Positions 21,501 through 32,385 of a stretch of 64,000 nucleotides of DNA are shown piece by piece. Within the stretch, counting starts at the first letter, position 1; every line of letters starts with the position of its first letter. Below the pieces are notes generated by a model. The model was not told where the DNA came from. It was given only the letters and a program-made list of their open reading frames with translations, and searched no databases. The translations under genes and the position numbers were made by a program. The stretch is from Iris pallida (lineage: Eukaryota; Streptophyta; Magnoliopsida; Asparagales; Iridaceae): positions 15,734,043 through 15,798,042 of the forward strand of contig JANAVB010023996.1 of assembly GCA_029216955.1 (NCBI GenBank), read 5' to 3'.

Positions 21501-23433
21501 TGATGGGATGTGGGATCTCCTCTCCCTCGATCATAGCTCCGCAAATAGCTCCGTGCTGCTGCTCGACTGCTCCCCTCGCGAACTCAAATGTCGGTTCCTC
21601 CGGAGGACTGAATACAATACATCCTCTGTGGCAGTCTATACTGGCAAAATTCTTGCTCAACCAATCCATACCGAGGACGATGTCGAAACTCGGTAGTGGC
21701 ATTACGAGTAAGTTGGCGCGCAACTCTCTTCCTCTCAAAGTGATGCGTCGCCTCATGCATATATCCTTGACTAGGATAATGCCTCCACCTGTCATAATTT
21801 TGCAATTACCACCCAAGGATACAGACACTATACTATGCTTGAATACAAAAGCTACAGAGATAAAGCTATGGGATGCGCCGGAATCAAACAAAGCTACAGC
21901 GGGAATAGAATCGAGAAGTATGGAACCTGCTATCACGTCTGGTGTGGGCTCAGGCTCCTCGATAGCCATAGCAAAAGCTCGACCCTGCTGGGGTGCGCCT
22001 CGCTGCTGATGCTGAGCGAAACGCTGCTGCTGAGTGGGTAGTGGGGGGCCTCGTGGCTGAGGTGCTGCTGGTCCTCTCTGTGCCGGTGCCGTCTCGTGTT
22101 CTGTCCGATTAGGGGTCCGTGAGCAGTCTTTCACCTGATGCGATGGAGATCCACAATATAAGCATGCTCCGAGTCTCTTCCGGCAGTCATCCCAAATGTG
22201 TCCGTTCCTCCCGCAGTGAGTGCAGTGCGGAACCTGCTGCTGCTGTCTCTGTGGCTGCTGAATCTGGACTCTGGTCGGACCTCGGTGCTGCTGATGTGCT
22301 GGGGCTTTACCAGCAGGCTGGAGCTGCTGCTGATGATGGTGCTGAAAGGCCTTCGGCTGGAACTGGGGGCGCTTCGACGGGGCTGATTGGTTGTTGTTTC
22401 CTCCGAAAGTCTCTCGACTCCTCTTCGGTCTGTAACTAAGTTCTTCTTCCACTGCTTGTGCGACCTCCAGAATCTCCTCATAGGTAGTAGCTCGGCTGGT
22501 GGCGATGGCCAAGCGAATCTCGTGTGACAGTCCCTTCCTGAACCGTCGGGCTTTGTCTTCTGGGGTGCTGATCAAGTTCTCCGCAAAGCGACTGAGACGC
22601 GAAAACTCCGAGGTATACTCGTCAACGGTGAGGTTGCCTTGCTCCAGATGCTCGAACTGGCTCACTAATGCTTCTCGTGCTACATATGGATAAAACTTCT
22701 TCTTGAATAACCGCTTGAACTCCTCCCAAGTTATGTTTGGGGCAGAAAAGCGGGGCTCGCCCTGGTACCATGTCCGTGCAATATCGAAAAGTTGTCCGCT
22801 GACTGACTCCACCTTCAGATCTTCCGAAACGCGGGCCATCTTCAGGTACCTCTCCATGCTCTCTAGCCATTCGTCAGCATAGATGATCCCCTCTGTCCCA
22901 TAGAACGGCATGGGCTTAAAGTCCATGAAGTGTTTGGGATTCCCCGGTTGCTGTCGGGGAGTATCCCTCTGCTGGAGAACCTCTCGCAAAGTATCGCGAA
23001 TGATGTTGGCCTGTTGTTGCATAAGTCCCAGCATAGTAATGTTGTCCAGGGCTGGTGGCGGGGGCAGTGCAGGTGTCGGGTACATCGCCGGCGCAGAATG
23101 CATAGCAGGTGCTGGGTACATCGCTGGGGCTGGGTGCATGGCAGGTGCTGGATACATGTAGGGTGCTTGCTGCATCATAGGTGTGGAGTACATGGCTGGT
23201 GGTGGATACGCTGCTGGTGCCGGCTGAGGAGTGGGTGCTGGTGCTGGCGTCTGCGGAGGGAACTGTGGCGGAGGTGGAATGTCATCCCTGCGGAACCTCG
23301 AGTACTGTGGAGGCGCCGGTACACCCTGATGAGTAAGCTGACCGCCCTGAGTCGGAGGAGTCTCATAGGTGGAAAATCCGCGAACAGTCGGAGGGGTGTT
23401 CCATGTAGCGTTGTTCCTGTCCTGTGGATCCAT
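18552..23433 (-). CDS. Gag-pol polyprotein of the young Tekay-like element, intron-split
   Basis: Exon 1 (23433-19045) encodes 1463 residues. A Pro/Gln-rich N-terminus (1-140) is followed by the gag core (about 165-335), two CCHC knuckles (404-417 and 424-437), protease DSG at 517-519, RT (about 690-860, FIDD 829-832), RNase H (YSDASG near 976-981) and integrase with an HHCC finger (about 1188-1229) and DDE residues D1258, D1319 and E1355. All key residues are present. Without splicing the frame ends two bases into a GT at residue 1464. Removing the 70-nt GT-AG segment 18975-19044 joins LEFE to [11 protein letters not shown] in phase and adds the GPY/F region and a chromodomain-like tail ([15 protein letters not shown]), 1603 residues in all. 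The ATG at 23433 lies 233 bp inside the 5' LTR. Confidence 0.93.
18975..19044 (-). other. Putative 70-nt GT-AG intron in integrase
   Basis: On the minus strand the donor is GAG|GTATAG and the acceptor TTGTAG|GTC. Length is 70 nt and GC content 30%, against a clearly more GC-rich coding region. It contains several stops in the coding frame. Excision is phase 0 and restores the family-typical [12 protein letters not shown] junction exactly. The two other Tekay-like elements in the window read straight through the same site (near 32815 and 53790) with no insertion. The alternative is a 70-bp insertion that merely resembles an intron. Confidence 0.7.
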
Positions 23434-23640
23434 TAGCTGAAACCAAAAGAAATCATTAGACGGATAGAATGATTCAAACAGGATGCATAAGAGTAATTGA
23501 AGGCGAGTATAGAAGTCAATGACGCAAATTTTAGCTTACGAAAACAGTCCTTAAGTCCCTATTCCTAGTCCTAGTCACAGGCCCGCAGTAGTACGACTAT
23601 CTTAAGTACTACCACGGTTTCGCTGGTCTTGCGAAACTTC

Positions 23641-23666
23641 GACCTGCATGGGCCACCATAAAAACG
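23641..23666 (-). other. Primer-binding-site region of the young element
   Basis: On the minus strand, just inside the 5' LTR, CGTTTTTATGGTGGCCCATGC is followed by AGGTC. The GCCCATGCAGGTC core is also next to the 5' LTR of the two other Tekay-like elements (37331-37357 minus, 49397-49424 plus). It does not resemble the initiator-Met site TGGTATCAGAGC. I cannot name the matching tRNA. Confidence 0.5.
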
Positions 23667-25398
23667 TGTCACGACCCGCACCCAATATTTGGGCACGAAT
23701 CACGTACACGCCCAGCCTATAGGAGTAGTACCACCACCATACTTACTAGTTGTTAGGAGATACTCGGATATGACTACTCCTTACACAAAGATCCCCCCCT
23801 GATTTCTGTTGGTCCTGGATACCCAAAACCAGGTGTCCCCCTTTTTATTAGTCCTGCCATTTGACCAAAACCCAAAAGAGAAATTCCTATTTGTGACTGA
23901 TGGTTACTAGGGTTTATTCATAGGTCTGTTAGTACCCCCCAATTGTTTTCCAGTCATCCCAGGTCAGGAGGTACTAGGTACAGGGTTAGACCTTACATGT
24001 TTTCAAAGAATCAATGCATCAACCAAATTGATCCTTCCTGTTAATAGGATTAGGTCCACTACACTTGATTTAGAGGTGACACTTGCCTAGGTTGATTTAT
24101 TTCCTTAACCTACTGACCTGGCCTCCCTTGGTATACTGGATACTCAACAAGGTTGGTCTTCCCAAACCTGGGTACACATACAGGGTTCCACAACCTGGCT
24201 TTGCCCAGTCGATTTATTTGGAACACTCCTATACTATGATATCAACCTGTTACCAGGTTTCCTGTTACACTCCTACGAATACTAGGATATCCTCCTCAGA
24301 TATCATCTGATGGTTCCTCCTAGATGGGATGTACCTGATGTACCCACCAGTACCTCTCTCTCTCTTAGGTCTCGGGCCCTAATGTTTTGAATCTACACCC
24401 TACAAGTTGTGTCAGGACAATAAGTCATTCAAGATTGGGTAGGCCTTGTACCAGTGTACTCTTTCTTGGTACACCCTACCTGGTTCCAGGATGCAACAAT
24501 GGTTGGCTTCTATGTCAGGGTCTAGGCTTTTCAAGTCATCCTGCATTTTGTATTTCATGAAGGGTTTGTGGCTTGGTCTGGTACAGCCTGTACCAGTTTA
24601 CTCTCTCCTTGATACCCCCCTGCTATTCGAGAGGCACCACCAGTTGCCTTTCCAACTGAAATTTCCACCTTGTGCACACAGGTCTCATTGAGGATATGCT
24701 ACTCCAGATTATAGCCTTGTATCAAAATCCAAGTAACAGGAATATTGACAAGGTGAGCACTTGTATTATGAACTCGAGAACAGAGGACCAAGTCTCTTCC
24801 TTGGCCCATTAAACCCTATGAAATCCCCCTACCCTTCTTGCTCGTGTCAGGATTGTATCCCTAGTTATCTATTGAAGAAAAACATCAAACATCTATCCAC
24901 CTACATTATGTGATTGAAAAGGTGGAAGGGTTACCTGTATTCGACACTATTCTCCAATCCCAATTACTGCCGCTGATCTCTTGGTGTCAGAAAGTAGAGG
25001 AGTTTGCTAGGGTTTGCAGGGAAACGTAGAAGAATTCTTTCATTCATATATATATATAGGGTCATAGATGTGATCGGGAGGGGTTTAAAAGGATTCAAAT
25101 AATTTGAAACCTGATCTCGATCTAATCCACTGCTGTTTAGGAAGGATCAGAATTGAATTTGATAATTATTCAGATTCCTGCATAGTTCGAAGTTTAAATT
25201 GTAAACTTCGCAATTGGGTCCCTGATATCTATACTTTTTGCAAGGGAACACCCTATATGGTTTACTTATATATATCTATATATATTTATCTTATGTAAAT
25301 AACTGATATTGTGAACTAAGGGTTTTAACAATGTATAAGTGATAAATAAATAACCAGTTCAAATAGTAATAATAAAGAAAATGGAGACGGGGCTCACA
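23667..25398 (-). repeat. 5' LTR of the young Tekay-like element
   Basis: 1732 bp, identical by eye to 16754-18485 except T at 25065 for C at 18152. It carries the promoter for the minus-strand transcript. The right target duplication GTATT follows at 25399-25403. Confidence 0.95.
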
Positions 25399-25403
25399 GT
25401 ATT

Positions 25404-26345
25404 TTTCTTGTGCAACTTTATGTAGATGACATCATTTTTGGTTTTACTAATGGAAAACTTTGTCAAAATTTTGCTAAGTGTATGCAGAGTGAGTTTGAGA
25501 TGAATATGATGGGAGAACTCAACTAATTCCTAGGATTGCAAATCAAACAGCACTAGCAGGGAACATTCATCAACCAAGCCAAGTACATGAAGGATTTACT
25601 AAAGAAGTACGACTTCAACAATGTAAAGCCTATCGGCACACCAATGGCTATATCAACATGGCTTGATATTGATGAAAATGGCAAACCAGTCGACTAGCGT
25701 AAGTATCAAGGTATGATTGGTAGTTTATTATACTTAACTGCTAGTGGCTCTGATATTATGTTTAGTGTTTGCATTTGTGCACGATACCAAGCTAACCCTA
25801 AGGAATCACACCTATGTGCCGTTAAGCGTATCTTCCAATACCTTAAGGAAACTTCTACAGTCGGCTTGTGGTATCCCAAAACTACATCTTTTGACGTGAT
25901 CAGTTATCCAGATGCTGATTTTTTTGGATACAAAGTGGATCGTAAAAGTACCAGCGGTACGTATCATTTCTTAGGAAAAGCTTTAGTCTCCTGGTTTAGT
26001 AAGAAGCGAAACTCTGTTGCTTTATCAACAATCGAGACTGAGTACATCACTGCAGGACGTTGTTGTGCACAGATTTTGTGGATGAAGCAAACCATAGAAG
26101 ATTATAATCTATACTATGAAGATTCCTATCTATTGTGATAACACTAAAATGATTAATTTGACTAATCACTCACGTACAAAGCACATAGAGATATGTCATC
26201 ACTTTTTACGTGATCACCAACTACACAGGAATATTTGCATAGAATTTATTAACATAGATCATTAATTAGTATATATTTTCATAAAGCCTCTAGCTGAAGA
26301 CCGCTTCAACTATCTACGTCGCGAGTTAGGCATACTTGAATTTTC
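25404..26345 (+). pseudogene. Copia reverse transcriptase 3' part and RNase H
   Basis: The sequence resumes with LVQLYVDDIIFG, the RT catalytic YVDD motif, intact. RT continues (FEMNMMGELN, stop, FLGLQIKQ), and a clean frame at 25713-26138 holds MIGSLLYLTASGSDIMFSV and the RNase H start (GYKVDRKSTSGTYHFLGKALVSWFSKK). RNase H continues past a frameshift near 26130 (KHIEICHHFLRDH) and ends near 26345. It is the continuation of the 15936-16753 fragment across the nested insertion. Confidence 0.85.
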
Positions 26346-26936
26346 ACATTCATAATGAGTTATATTTAATAAAATTACTTAAAACTTGAGATTTCAAGAT
26401 TTATTAATTGAAGTTATTTTGGGTACAAGCCGAAAGGAACCTTCTGCCATACATGTGTAAATAGCCTGAAGCGACACGGTGTACTAGTCTTCGGACTACG
26501 GCTAGCTAGGATCCAGCCCCTATAGCTAACCCAAAGTAATGGATATTAAGTAATCGAGGAGTTAAAATTTATTAAAAGTACATTTATTATTCATTACTCA
26601 AAAATGAATAGGAAATACAAATGACGGAACAAGGACAGAACTCGGACCGAGTTCTGACCGAGTCGGGCCAAACTCGGTCGGCTTTGTTTCAGTTTTCCAG
26701 AATCATTTCAGCCGACCCTAGCCTCTATTTAAACTTCATCTTCTCCACTTTTCTCTCCACTCGAGCACTCAAAATTGAAACCCTAGTTTTTGTTTCCCTC
26801 ATCCAAAGCTTTTATCTCCTTCGTCCTCGGATCTAGAAGACTCAAAGATGGTGTTTTTCTACTATTTCTTTGGTTTTTTTAGGTATAATCTCTCATTTTC
26901 TCTCTTTTCAATTCCATGCCTCCTAAGCTTCATAAA
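26346..26936 (+). other. Spacer between copia pol and the env-like ORF, promoter-like
   Basis: No coding domain. The segment 26637-26680 holds a perfect inverted repeat AACTCGGACCGAGTT and related ACTCGG words. Similar CCGAGTTCGG words occur in the 3' LTR near 29010-29040 and 29116. A CTATTTAAAC stretch near 26722 and a pyrimidine-rich leader follow, so this may be a separate promoter for the env-like ORF. Confidence 0.4.
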
Positions 26937-28147
26937 AGAAAGAAAGGAAACTCTGCGGCTTCGTCTTCCACTTTAGAGTACGAACCAATTAATGTGTTTA
27001 GTCCCGCTCGTCCCACCGACGAAGAGGATTTTGACATGAACCTATCCATCTTTGGAAATATCTGACTCTTGGTTTACCTCCTTCCGGTACTAAAACATTT
27101 ACCCCGAAAGATAAGATCGATAAATTTTACTATCTTTTCGAAGTATGATTCCACCTTTGAACACTTAGGACTCCGAGATTATTTTGAGACATCTAGTAAA
27201 ATTTATGATAATGATGTTCGTATATTTTATTGTAATATGCAAGTAAAAGACGATGGCAGCATTTATTCTTGTGTGGGTGGAATTGAAATTGAGTTTAACT
27301 CGACTGATCTAAGTGAGTACTTCCATATGCCGGACAACGGCAAAGCACTAGTTGAGATAAACAAAGTTCAATTTGTCGACGACATGACCCTTGACTCTCT
27401 TAAGGCTGCTATATGTCATCCGAACCCAGTCCCTTGGGGTGGTCGGTTGCATGCAAAGCACCTTAACCAAAAATTTTATGAACTCCATCATTTTGTTTAC
27501 TCTGCTTTACTCCCCAAGATGGGATCTACTAATAAGATTACATTTTTCGAGATGTCAGCCATGTATCATCTTTATTTTGGAGTCAGGTTTTCTGTTCCCA
27601 AGGCTTTTATGGCTTGGATGATCAATTGTCGGAGAGTAGCCGCAACCTCCTTTACCCTATGCATCTTACGATAATTTTCTGGAAGTTTGGTGTTAACCTT
27701 GACATCTGTCTTATACTTAGGTCACATTCTGAGCTGACTATGTCTAGGAAGTACCCTCAGCCTCCACTTCTATCCGGTGCTGCACCACCTCCACCTGATC
27801 CAGTTGCTCCAGCTGATGCTCTACCTACTGCTCCAGTTCATCACTTTGATGCTCAGTTCTACCAGCGATTCGATGACTTTGTCACTCTTCAGGAACAACG
27901 TCATCAGAGCTATGTTGATGCTGAGTTTCGCTATTTTTCTTAGTCCAAGGTCTTGAGAAATGGCATTGCTGTTATTCGGTGGTCGTTGGCGCATCATCCT
28001 ACTGCACCATTTCTGATCCTCTGTCATCCTGGATTTGACGGACTGTGGTTTGTGGATCCTCACACTTTTGGATTCTTTGATCCAACGACAGCCTACATCG
28101 ATCCTCATCCTCTTGTTGATCGAGCCGATGATGCCGCTGAGATGTGA
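26937..28147 (+). pseudogene. Env-like / plant transposon-domain ORF of the copia element
   Basis: The frame starts at MPPKLHKRKKGNS and has a basic, Ser-rich N-terminus. The central region (27069-27674) resembles the putative plant transposon protein domain seen in Sirevirus env-like ORFs: FEHLGLRDYFETSSKIYDND, FNSTDLSEYFHMPDNG, LHAKHLNQKFYELHHFVYSA. A Pro-rich segment (APPPPDPVAPADALP) and a C-terminal piece with VDPHTFGFFDPTTAYIDPHP follow. At least three frame changes or stops break it (near 27062, 27674, 27941). No signal peptide or clear membrane helix is visible, so 'env-like' refers to position only. Confidence 0.6.
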
Positions 28148-28599
28148 TTCGAACTTTAGTTTAGCATTTTGTGAATTTTATTTTGCTGATGATAATCATG
28201 TAGCAGTGACATTTTCTTTAGTTGGACTTATGTACTAGTTTGAACTCTTTTAGTTATGACATTATGCACTTTATTTCAGTAGTAGTTGAGTTTTATGCTA
28301 TCTTAGTTTCCATTTCTTTATTTTTCATACTGCTACTCCTAGTGATTCTTCTATGCTGTTACTTGTTTTATTTATATTATTTGTGTATATTACTCTATCT
28401 ATTTCTTATTTATTATTGGCTTGTCGGCTTCACATATTACGGGGGAGCCACATGTTTGAGTACTTGACAAAGGGGAGAAAAAGCTATACCAAATTCTCTT
28501 GATATATTCAGAACAAGTCAGGTATACATTTTCAAAGTTATAGATTTATTATATTTTGGTATAGACTCATAGTTTGTCACTTATCAAAATGGAGGAGAT
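28148..28599 (+). other. 3' untranslated region and polypurine tract of the copia element
   Basis: T-rich sequence without an ORF. Two purine runs are present, ACAAAGGGGAGAAAAA at about 28468-28482 and AAAATGGAGGAGAT ending at 28599. The second directly precedes TGTTGG and is the likely plus-strand primer site. Confidence 0.6.
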
Positions 28600-29480
28600 T
28601 GTTGGCCTATTGGCTAATTGTCACACCTGATTTTGATAATCAACGACGACTTTGGTTGATTCGCAAAATATAAGGAATGCTACATGATACATAAATCAAA
28701 GACGAAGAAGATCCACAACGTGCTGCATCTACATCCCACTGCAACAGAACATTTCATCGTCATCCAGAAGAAAATTGCACTGAAAATTCAGATCGAGTTA
28801 TTCTATATTTTCTTCTGTATTTTCAATTTTATTGAGTCTAGGAAATATAAATGTAAGGTCATTCGGGATTGATACTGGCTTAGGTTATTCTCAGTCCACA
28901 TATCTAAATAAGCCTACCTACTTATCCAAAAAACCCACAATTCCAATAAGCACAAAACCTATGCAATTTGGCCCAAAGCTTATGAGTTCTGACCCAACAG
29001 AACTCTGGGCGAACTCTGACCGAGTTCGGTCTGATTTCGATCGAACTATTTTGAAATTCAGTTCCTACCAAATCTGTATCTAACGTTTGAATACGAGATT
29101 CATGCATCCGAACTTTGCCCGAGTTCGGTCCCCAAAACACTATAAATAAAGAAGGATTTTTACATTTTCAAATCACTCATTCACTCTCTCTTCTCTAAAG
29201 TGTTTTCAACAATCTAAAGCTCTCACATCTAGTCTATACTACTCTTAGCCAAAGCCAGTACAGTTCTGTTCGATCTAGTGTTTTGGTTCAGAAGAGTTGT
29301 ATCAGAGGTTGCGATTTAGAAAACGTTCCAGTTTTCAGAATCAGTTTGTTGGAGTCGGTCGTATGCTCGTCACTAAGACACGGTGTTGTAAGAGACTACA
29401 AGCTTTCAATTAGTTTTTTTAAGAATAAGATTTCTATTTCTATTAAAATGATGAAAATTTGCTAAAATATATTTGTTTAC
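28600..29480 (+). repeat. Probable 3' LTR of the copia element
   Basis: It begins TGTTGGCCTATTGG directly after a polypurine tract, as Sirevirus LTRs do, and contains CACTATAAATAAAG (about 29137-29150), a good TATA box followed by a pyrimidine-rich leader. I could not fix the right end and saw no matching copy upstream of 14437, so either the 5' LTR is lost or two copia elements are joined here. Confidence 0.5.
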
Positions 29481-29682
29481 AATATAATACCTAAGCCTTT
29501 TATATAACATATGTGAATATATATTTTTTTATTTTCTTTCTAAAAATTCTAAGTTAATATAATGCTAAACTTATTCTACATTCATGGATTACCACAACCA
29601 GTTAATAAAATAAATAAAATTTATGATAATAATACTATTGGTATTAAATGTATATTTTAACTTATATATATAAGAATATATA

Positions 29683-30322
<640 letters not shown>

Positions 30323-31769
30323 AATGAGGAAGGGGAGCGGGCTCCACCGCCGTCCCCGCGGCAGGCTCCGGGGACCGCTCTCCTTCAGCGTCCTTCATTC
30401 CTCCCCTCAACCTCCCCCTCCCTGGTTTTCCCTCCTTCCTTGTTTCCCTTCTGGCGTTCCATGGTCGGGAACCTCCTTTCGTCCCTCTAGCGTGCGGAGC
30501 CTTAGCCGTTCGACCTAGTGGCCGTCCTTGGCCGTCCCCCAGACCCTTCCTCTTTGCCCCCCCTTTCCTACTAACCCACCACCACCCGGATCCCCTAGCC
30601 ACCGGCGAGCTCGGCGGTGTTCCGCCCCCTCCACCGCCGGAGATCCTATGTCTCCTCCTCTACACCCTTCCGTTGAGGTGGCCCAGCTCTTCCGCCGCCC
30701 CGAGGCGCAGCACTGTCACTTGGGCACGGCGCCCGATGTCACATCGATTTATCCCCGGTCCTGCCCCTTACTGCTGCGAGAAGTTTCGAATTTGAATTCC
30801 ATTTTAAATTCACATTTGTCGCTTGTCCATATGCCAGCTTTGGATGGCGCAGAGGCTCCCCTTGGTCTTTCTTCTGGCGCACTCTCACTAGATTTGACGG
30901 ATGGCGCGCCCATACTTGCGCACCTTGAGCAACGACGTGTTCAGTGCGCGGATGGTGCCAGGTTCTTCACGCACCCCCTTCTCGCGTATTTTGGTGTCGC
31001 CATCATTCCCTTAGCGCCTACCAGCAGTGTGTCCCCTCTTTCTAGTGACTCGTCCCCTCCAGAGGTGCCTTCCAGTGGCACGCTATCCGTCGCCCCGCCC
31101 CTATAGGCGCATCCCTCGCTGGCGCGCCCACTGTTGTGGCCGCCGCACAATCCGTCTTTGGCGCCAGGGTTGTTACCCCAGCGCTCTCATCCTCTGACCT
31201 TTTGGTTGGTGCAGGGTTCCAGGCTGTGCCTCTCCTTGGGGCATCCCCTTCCCCTGTGCCAACCATGGTGTCACCCTCTAAGGCGCTTATCTTGATCGCC
31301 CGACACTCTCCTGTGCTCGACAAGGTGGCGCCAGCTGCTCCGTCCTTCGCGGACCTAGTTAGGCCTGACAGTTCTCTGTCCTCCCTAATGATTGCAAACT
31401 TGGATCTCCCAATGCTGGAGTACTTGTCTTCTGACGTCCATGACATTAGGGTGCCTTTCTCCTCTAATGAAGTCTCGTCACTGTCGGAGCTATTCCCATT
31501 CACTATCATCCTTAAATTTACTTCCAAATGATCGAAGTTCTCCATGTACAAGAGTGGTGGCCAGCTGGGGGCTCGCCTACGGTTACAGATTGGCTCAAAT
31601 GGATCCCAAACATATTCTTCTTCATCTCTTCTCTGAATCAGACCTTTTGGCTGTCCGGGTCAGGGGTACCAGCAAAGTTGACTCTCACATCATAAAAATC
31701 ATCAAGTGGCCCCAAGATTTTAACACGACGAAAGATTTATCGTTTGTCTCCGTTTGGGTCACATTCTCT
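30323..31769 (+). mobile_element. LINE-like unit 1: GC-rich 5' part plus partial ORF1, truncated
   Basis: It starts AAATGAGGAAGGGG at the end of the (TA)n tract. The first kilobase is GC-rich and Pro/Ser-rich in several frames. A SFADLVRPDSSL stretch near 31340 and a DUF4283-like region at about 31530-31766 (VASWGLAYGYRLAQMDPKHILLH, WPQDF, SVWVTF) match unit 3 at 58367-61145, so this is LINE ORF1. A frameshift separates the two parts. The unit ends abruptly at about 31769, where the truncated LTR of the next element begins. No RT is present. Confidence 0.7.
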
Positions 31770-32214
31770 AACCAAGGAAAATCGAGAATGACATAAACTT
31801 AGATCTATAAGAATTCATCAATTAAAATCAAAAATACCAAGTACTAAACTTGTAGAGGATGATGAGAAGAACAATATAGACAAATAATATCAAAGAAAAA
31901 AAAATCAAGAATAAAAAATGCACAAATCTCCACTTTTGAGCAAGTTGTACTTGCCTAAGAGGGTTAGTGGTTGAGGAAAATGAATGAGAGAGTGAATGAG
32001 GAAAGAGAGTATGGAAGAGATTATTTATAGTAGGTGAGGGTTGGCTTAAGAAAACCCTAATATCTAAACATGCTCTAACCATTCCACTAATGACATTTTT
32101 AAAAGCTACATGCAACCATTAATAAATAATAAATATAATTATGCACATGCTAAATACAGGATACCATGTACAAAATTCATGAAAGAATACATATATCGGG
32201 ATCGGGGAGTGACA
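31770..32214 (-). repeat. Truncated 3' LTR
   Basis: Matches 39470-39918 closely (TGTCACTCCCCGATCC on the minus strand, then the CACTATAAATAATCTC-type TATA near 32027). It stops at about 31770, where LINE ORF1 sequence begins. Roughly 2.1 kb of LTR is missing. On its internal side a purine tract (AAGGAGGGTAAAGA, minus) marks the polypurine tract. Confidence 0.8.
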
Positions 32215-32385
32215 TCTTTACCCTCCTTAGAAAAATTCCGTCCTCGTAATTTCTGCCAAGACAAGATAGAGAAATCAAAGCAAGCAAGATACTAATTACA
32301 AGGCTAACTATGCATGCAATCTCATCAATTTTAATAGGCATTAGTAAACAATCATCCACCCTAATGGGTGCAACAGGGAAACATA

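Larger units (their letters stand above)
16754..25398 (-). mobile_element. Complete, very young Tekay/Del-like Ty3/gypsy element
   Basis: The element is 8645 bp with 1732-bp direct LTRs (16754-18485 and 23667-25398), a 5-bp GTATT duplication, a polypurine tract, and one long gag-pol frame on the minus strand. The LTR pair shows one visible difference, C at 18152 against T at 25065. At a commonly used plant rate of 1.3e-8 per site per year, that gives an age of the order of 20,000 years. Lineage follows from gag-PR-RT-RH-IN order, two zinc knuckles and a chromodomain-like tail. It is inserted in a copia RT. It may be autonomous, subject to the intron question at 18975-19044. Confidence 0.95.
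14437..28599 (+). mobile_element. Decayed Sirevirus-like Ty1/copia element, interrupted by a younger insertion
   Basis: Plus-strand order: primer-binding site, gag, integrase C-terminal remnant, reverse transcriptase, RNase H, then an env-like ORF and a polypurine tract. The order integrase-RT-RNase H marks copia; a downstream env-like ORF is typical of Sireviruses. Bases 16754-25398 are a later Ty3 insertion and not part of it, leaving about 5.5 kb of copia sequence. Protease and the integrase catalytic core are missing through an internal deletion near 15705. Multiple stops and frameshifts make it inactive. Confidence 0.75.

Noticed and set aside
21242..22439. Plus-strand ORFs of up to 255 codons across 19-23.4 kb
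   Set aside because: They are antisense shadows of the gag-pol frame on the minus strand, which carries every retroviral motif in order.
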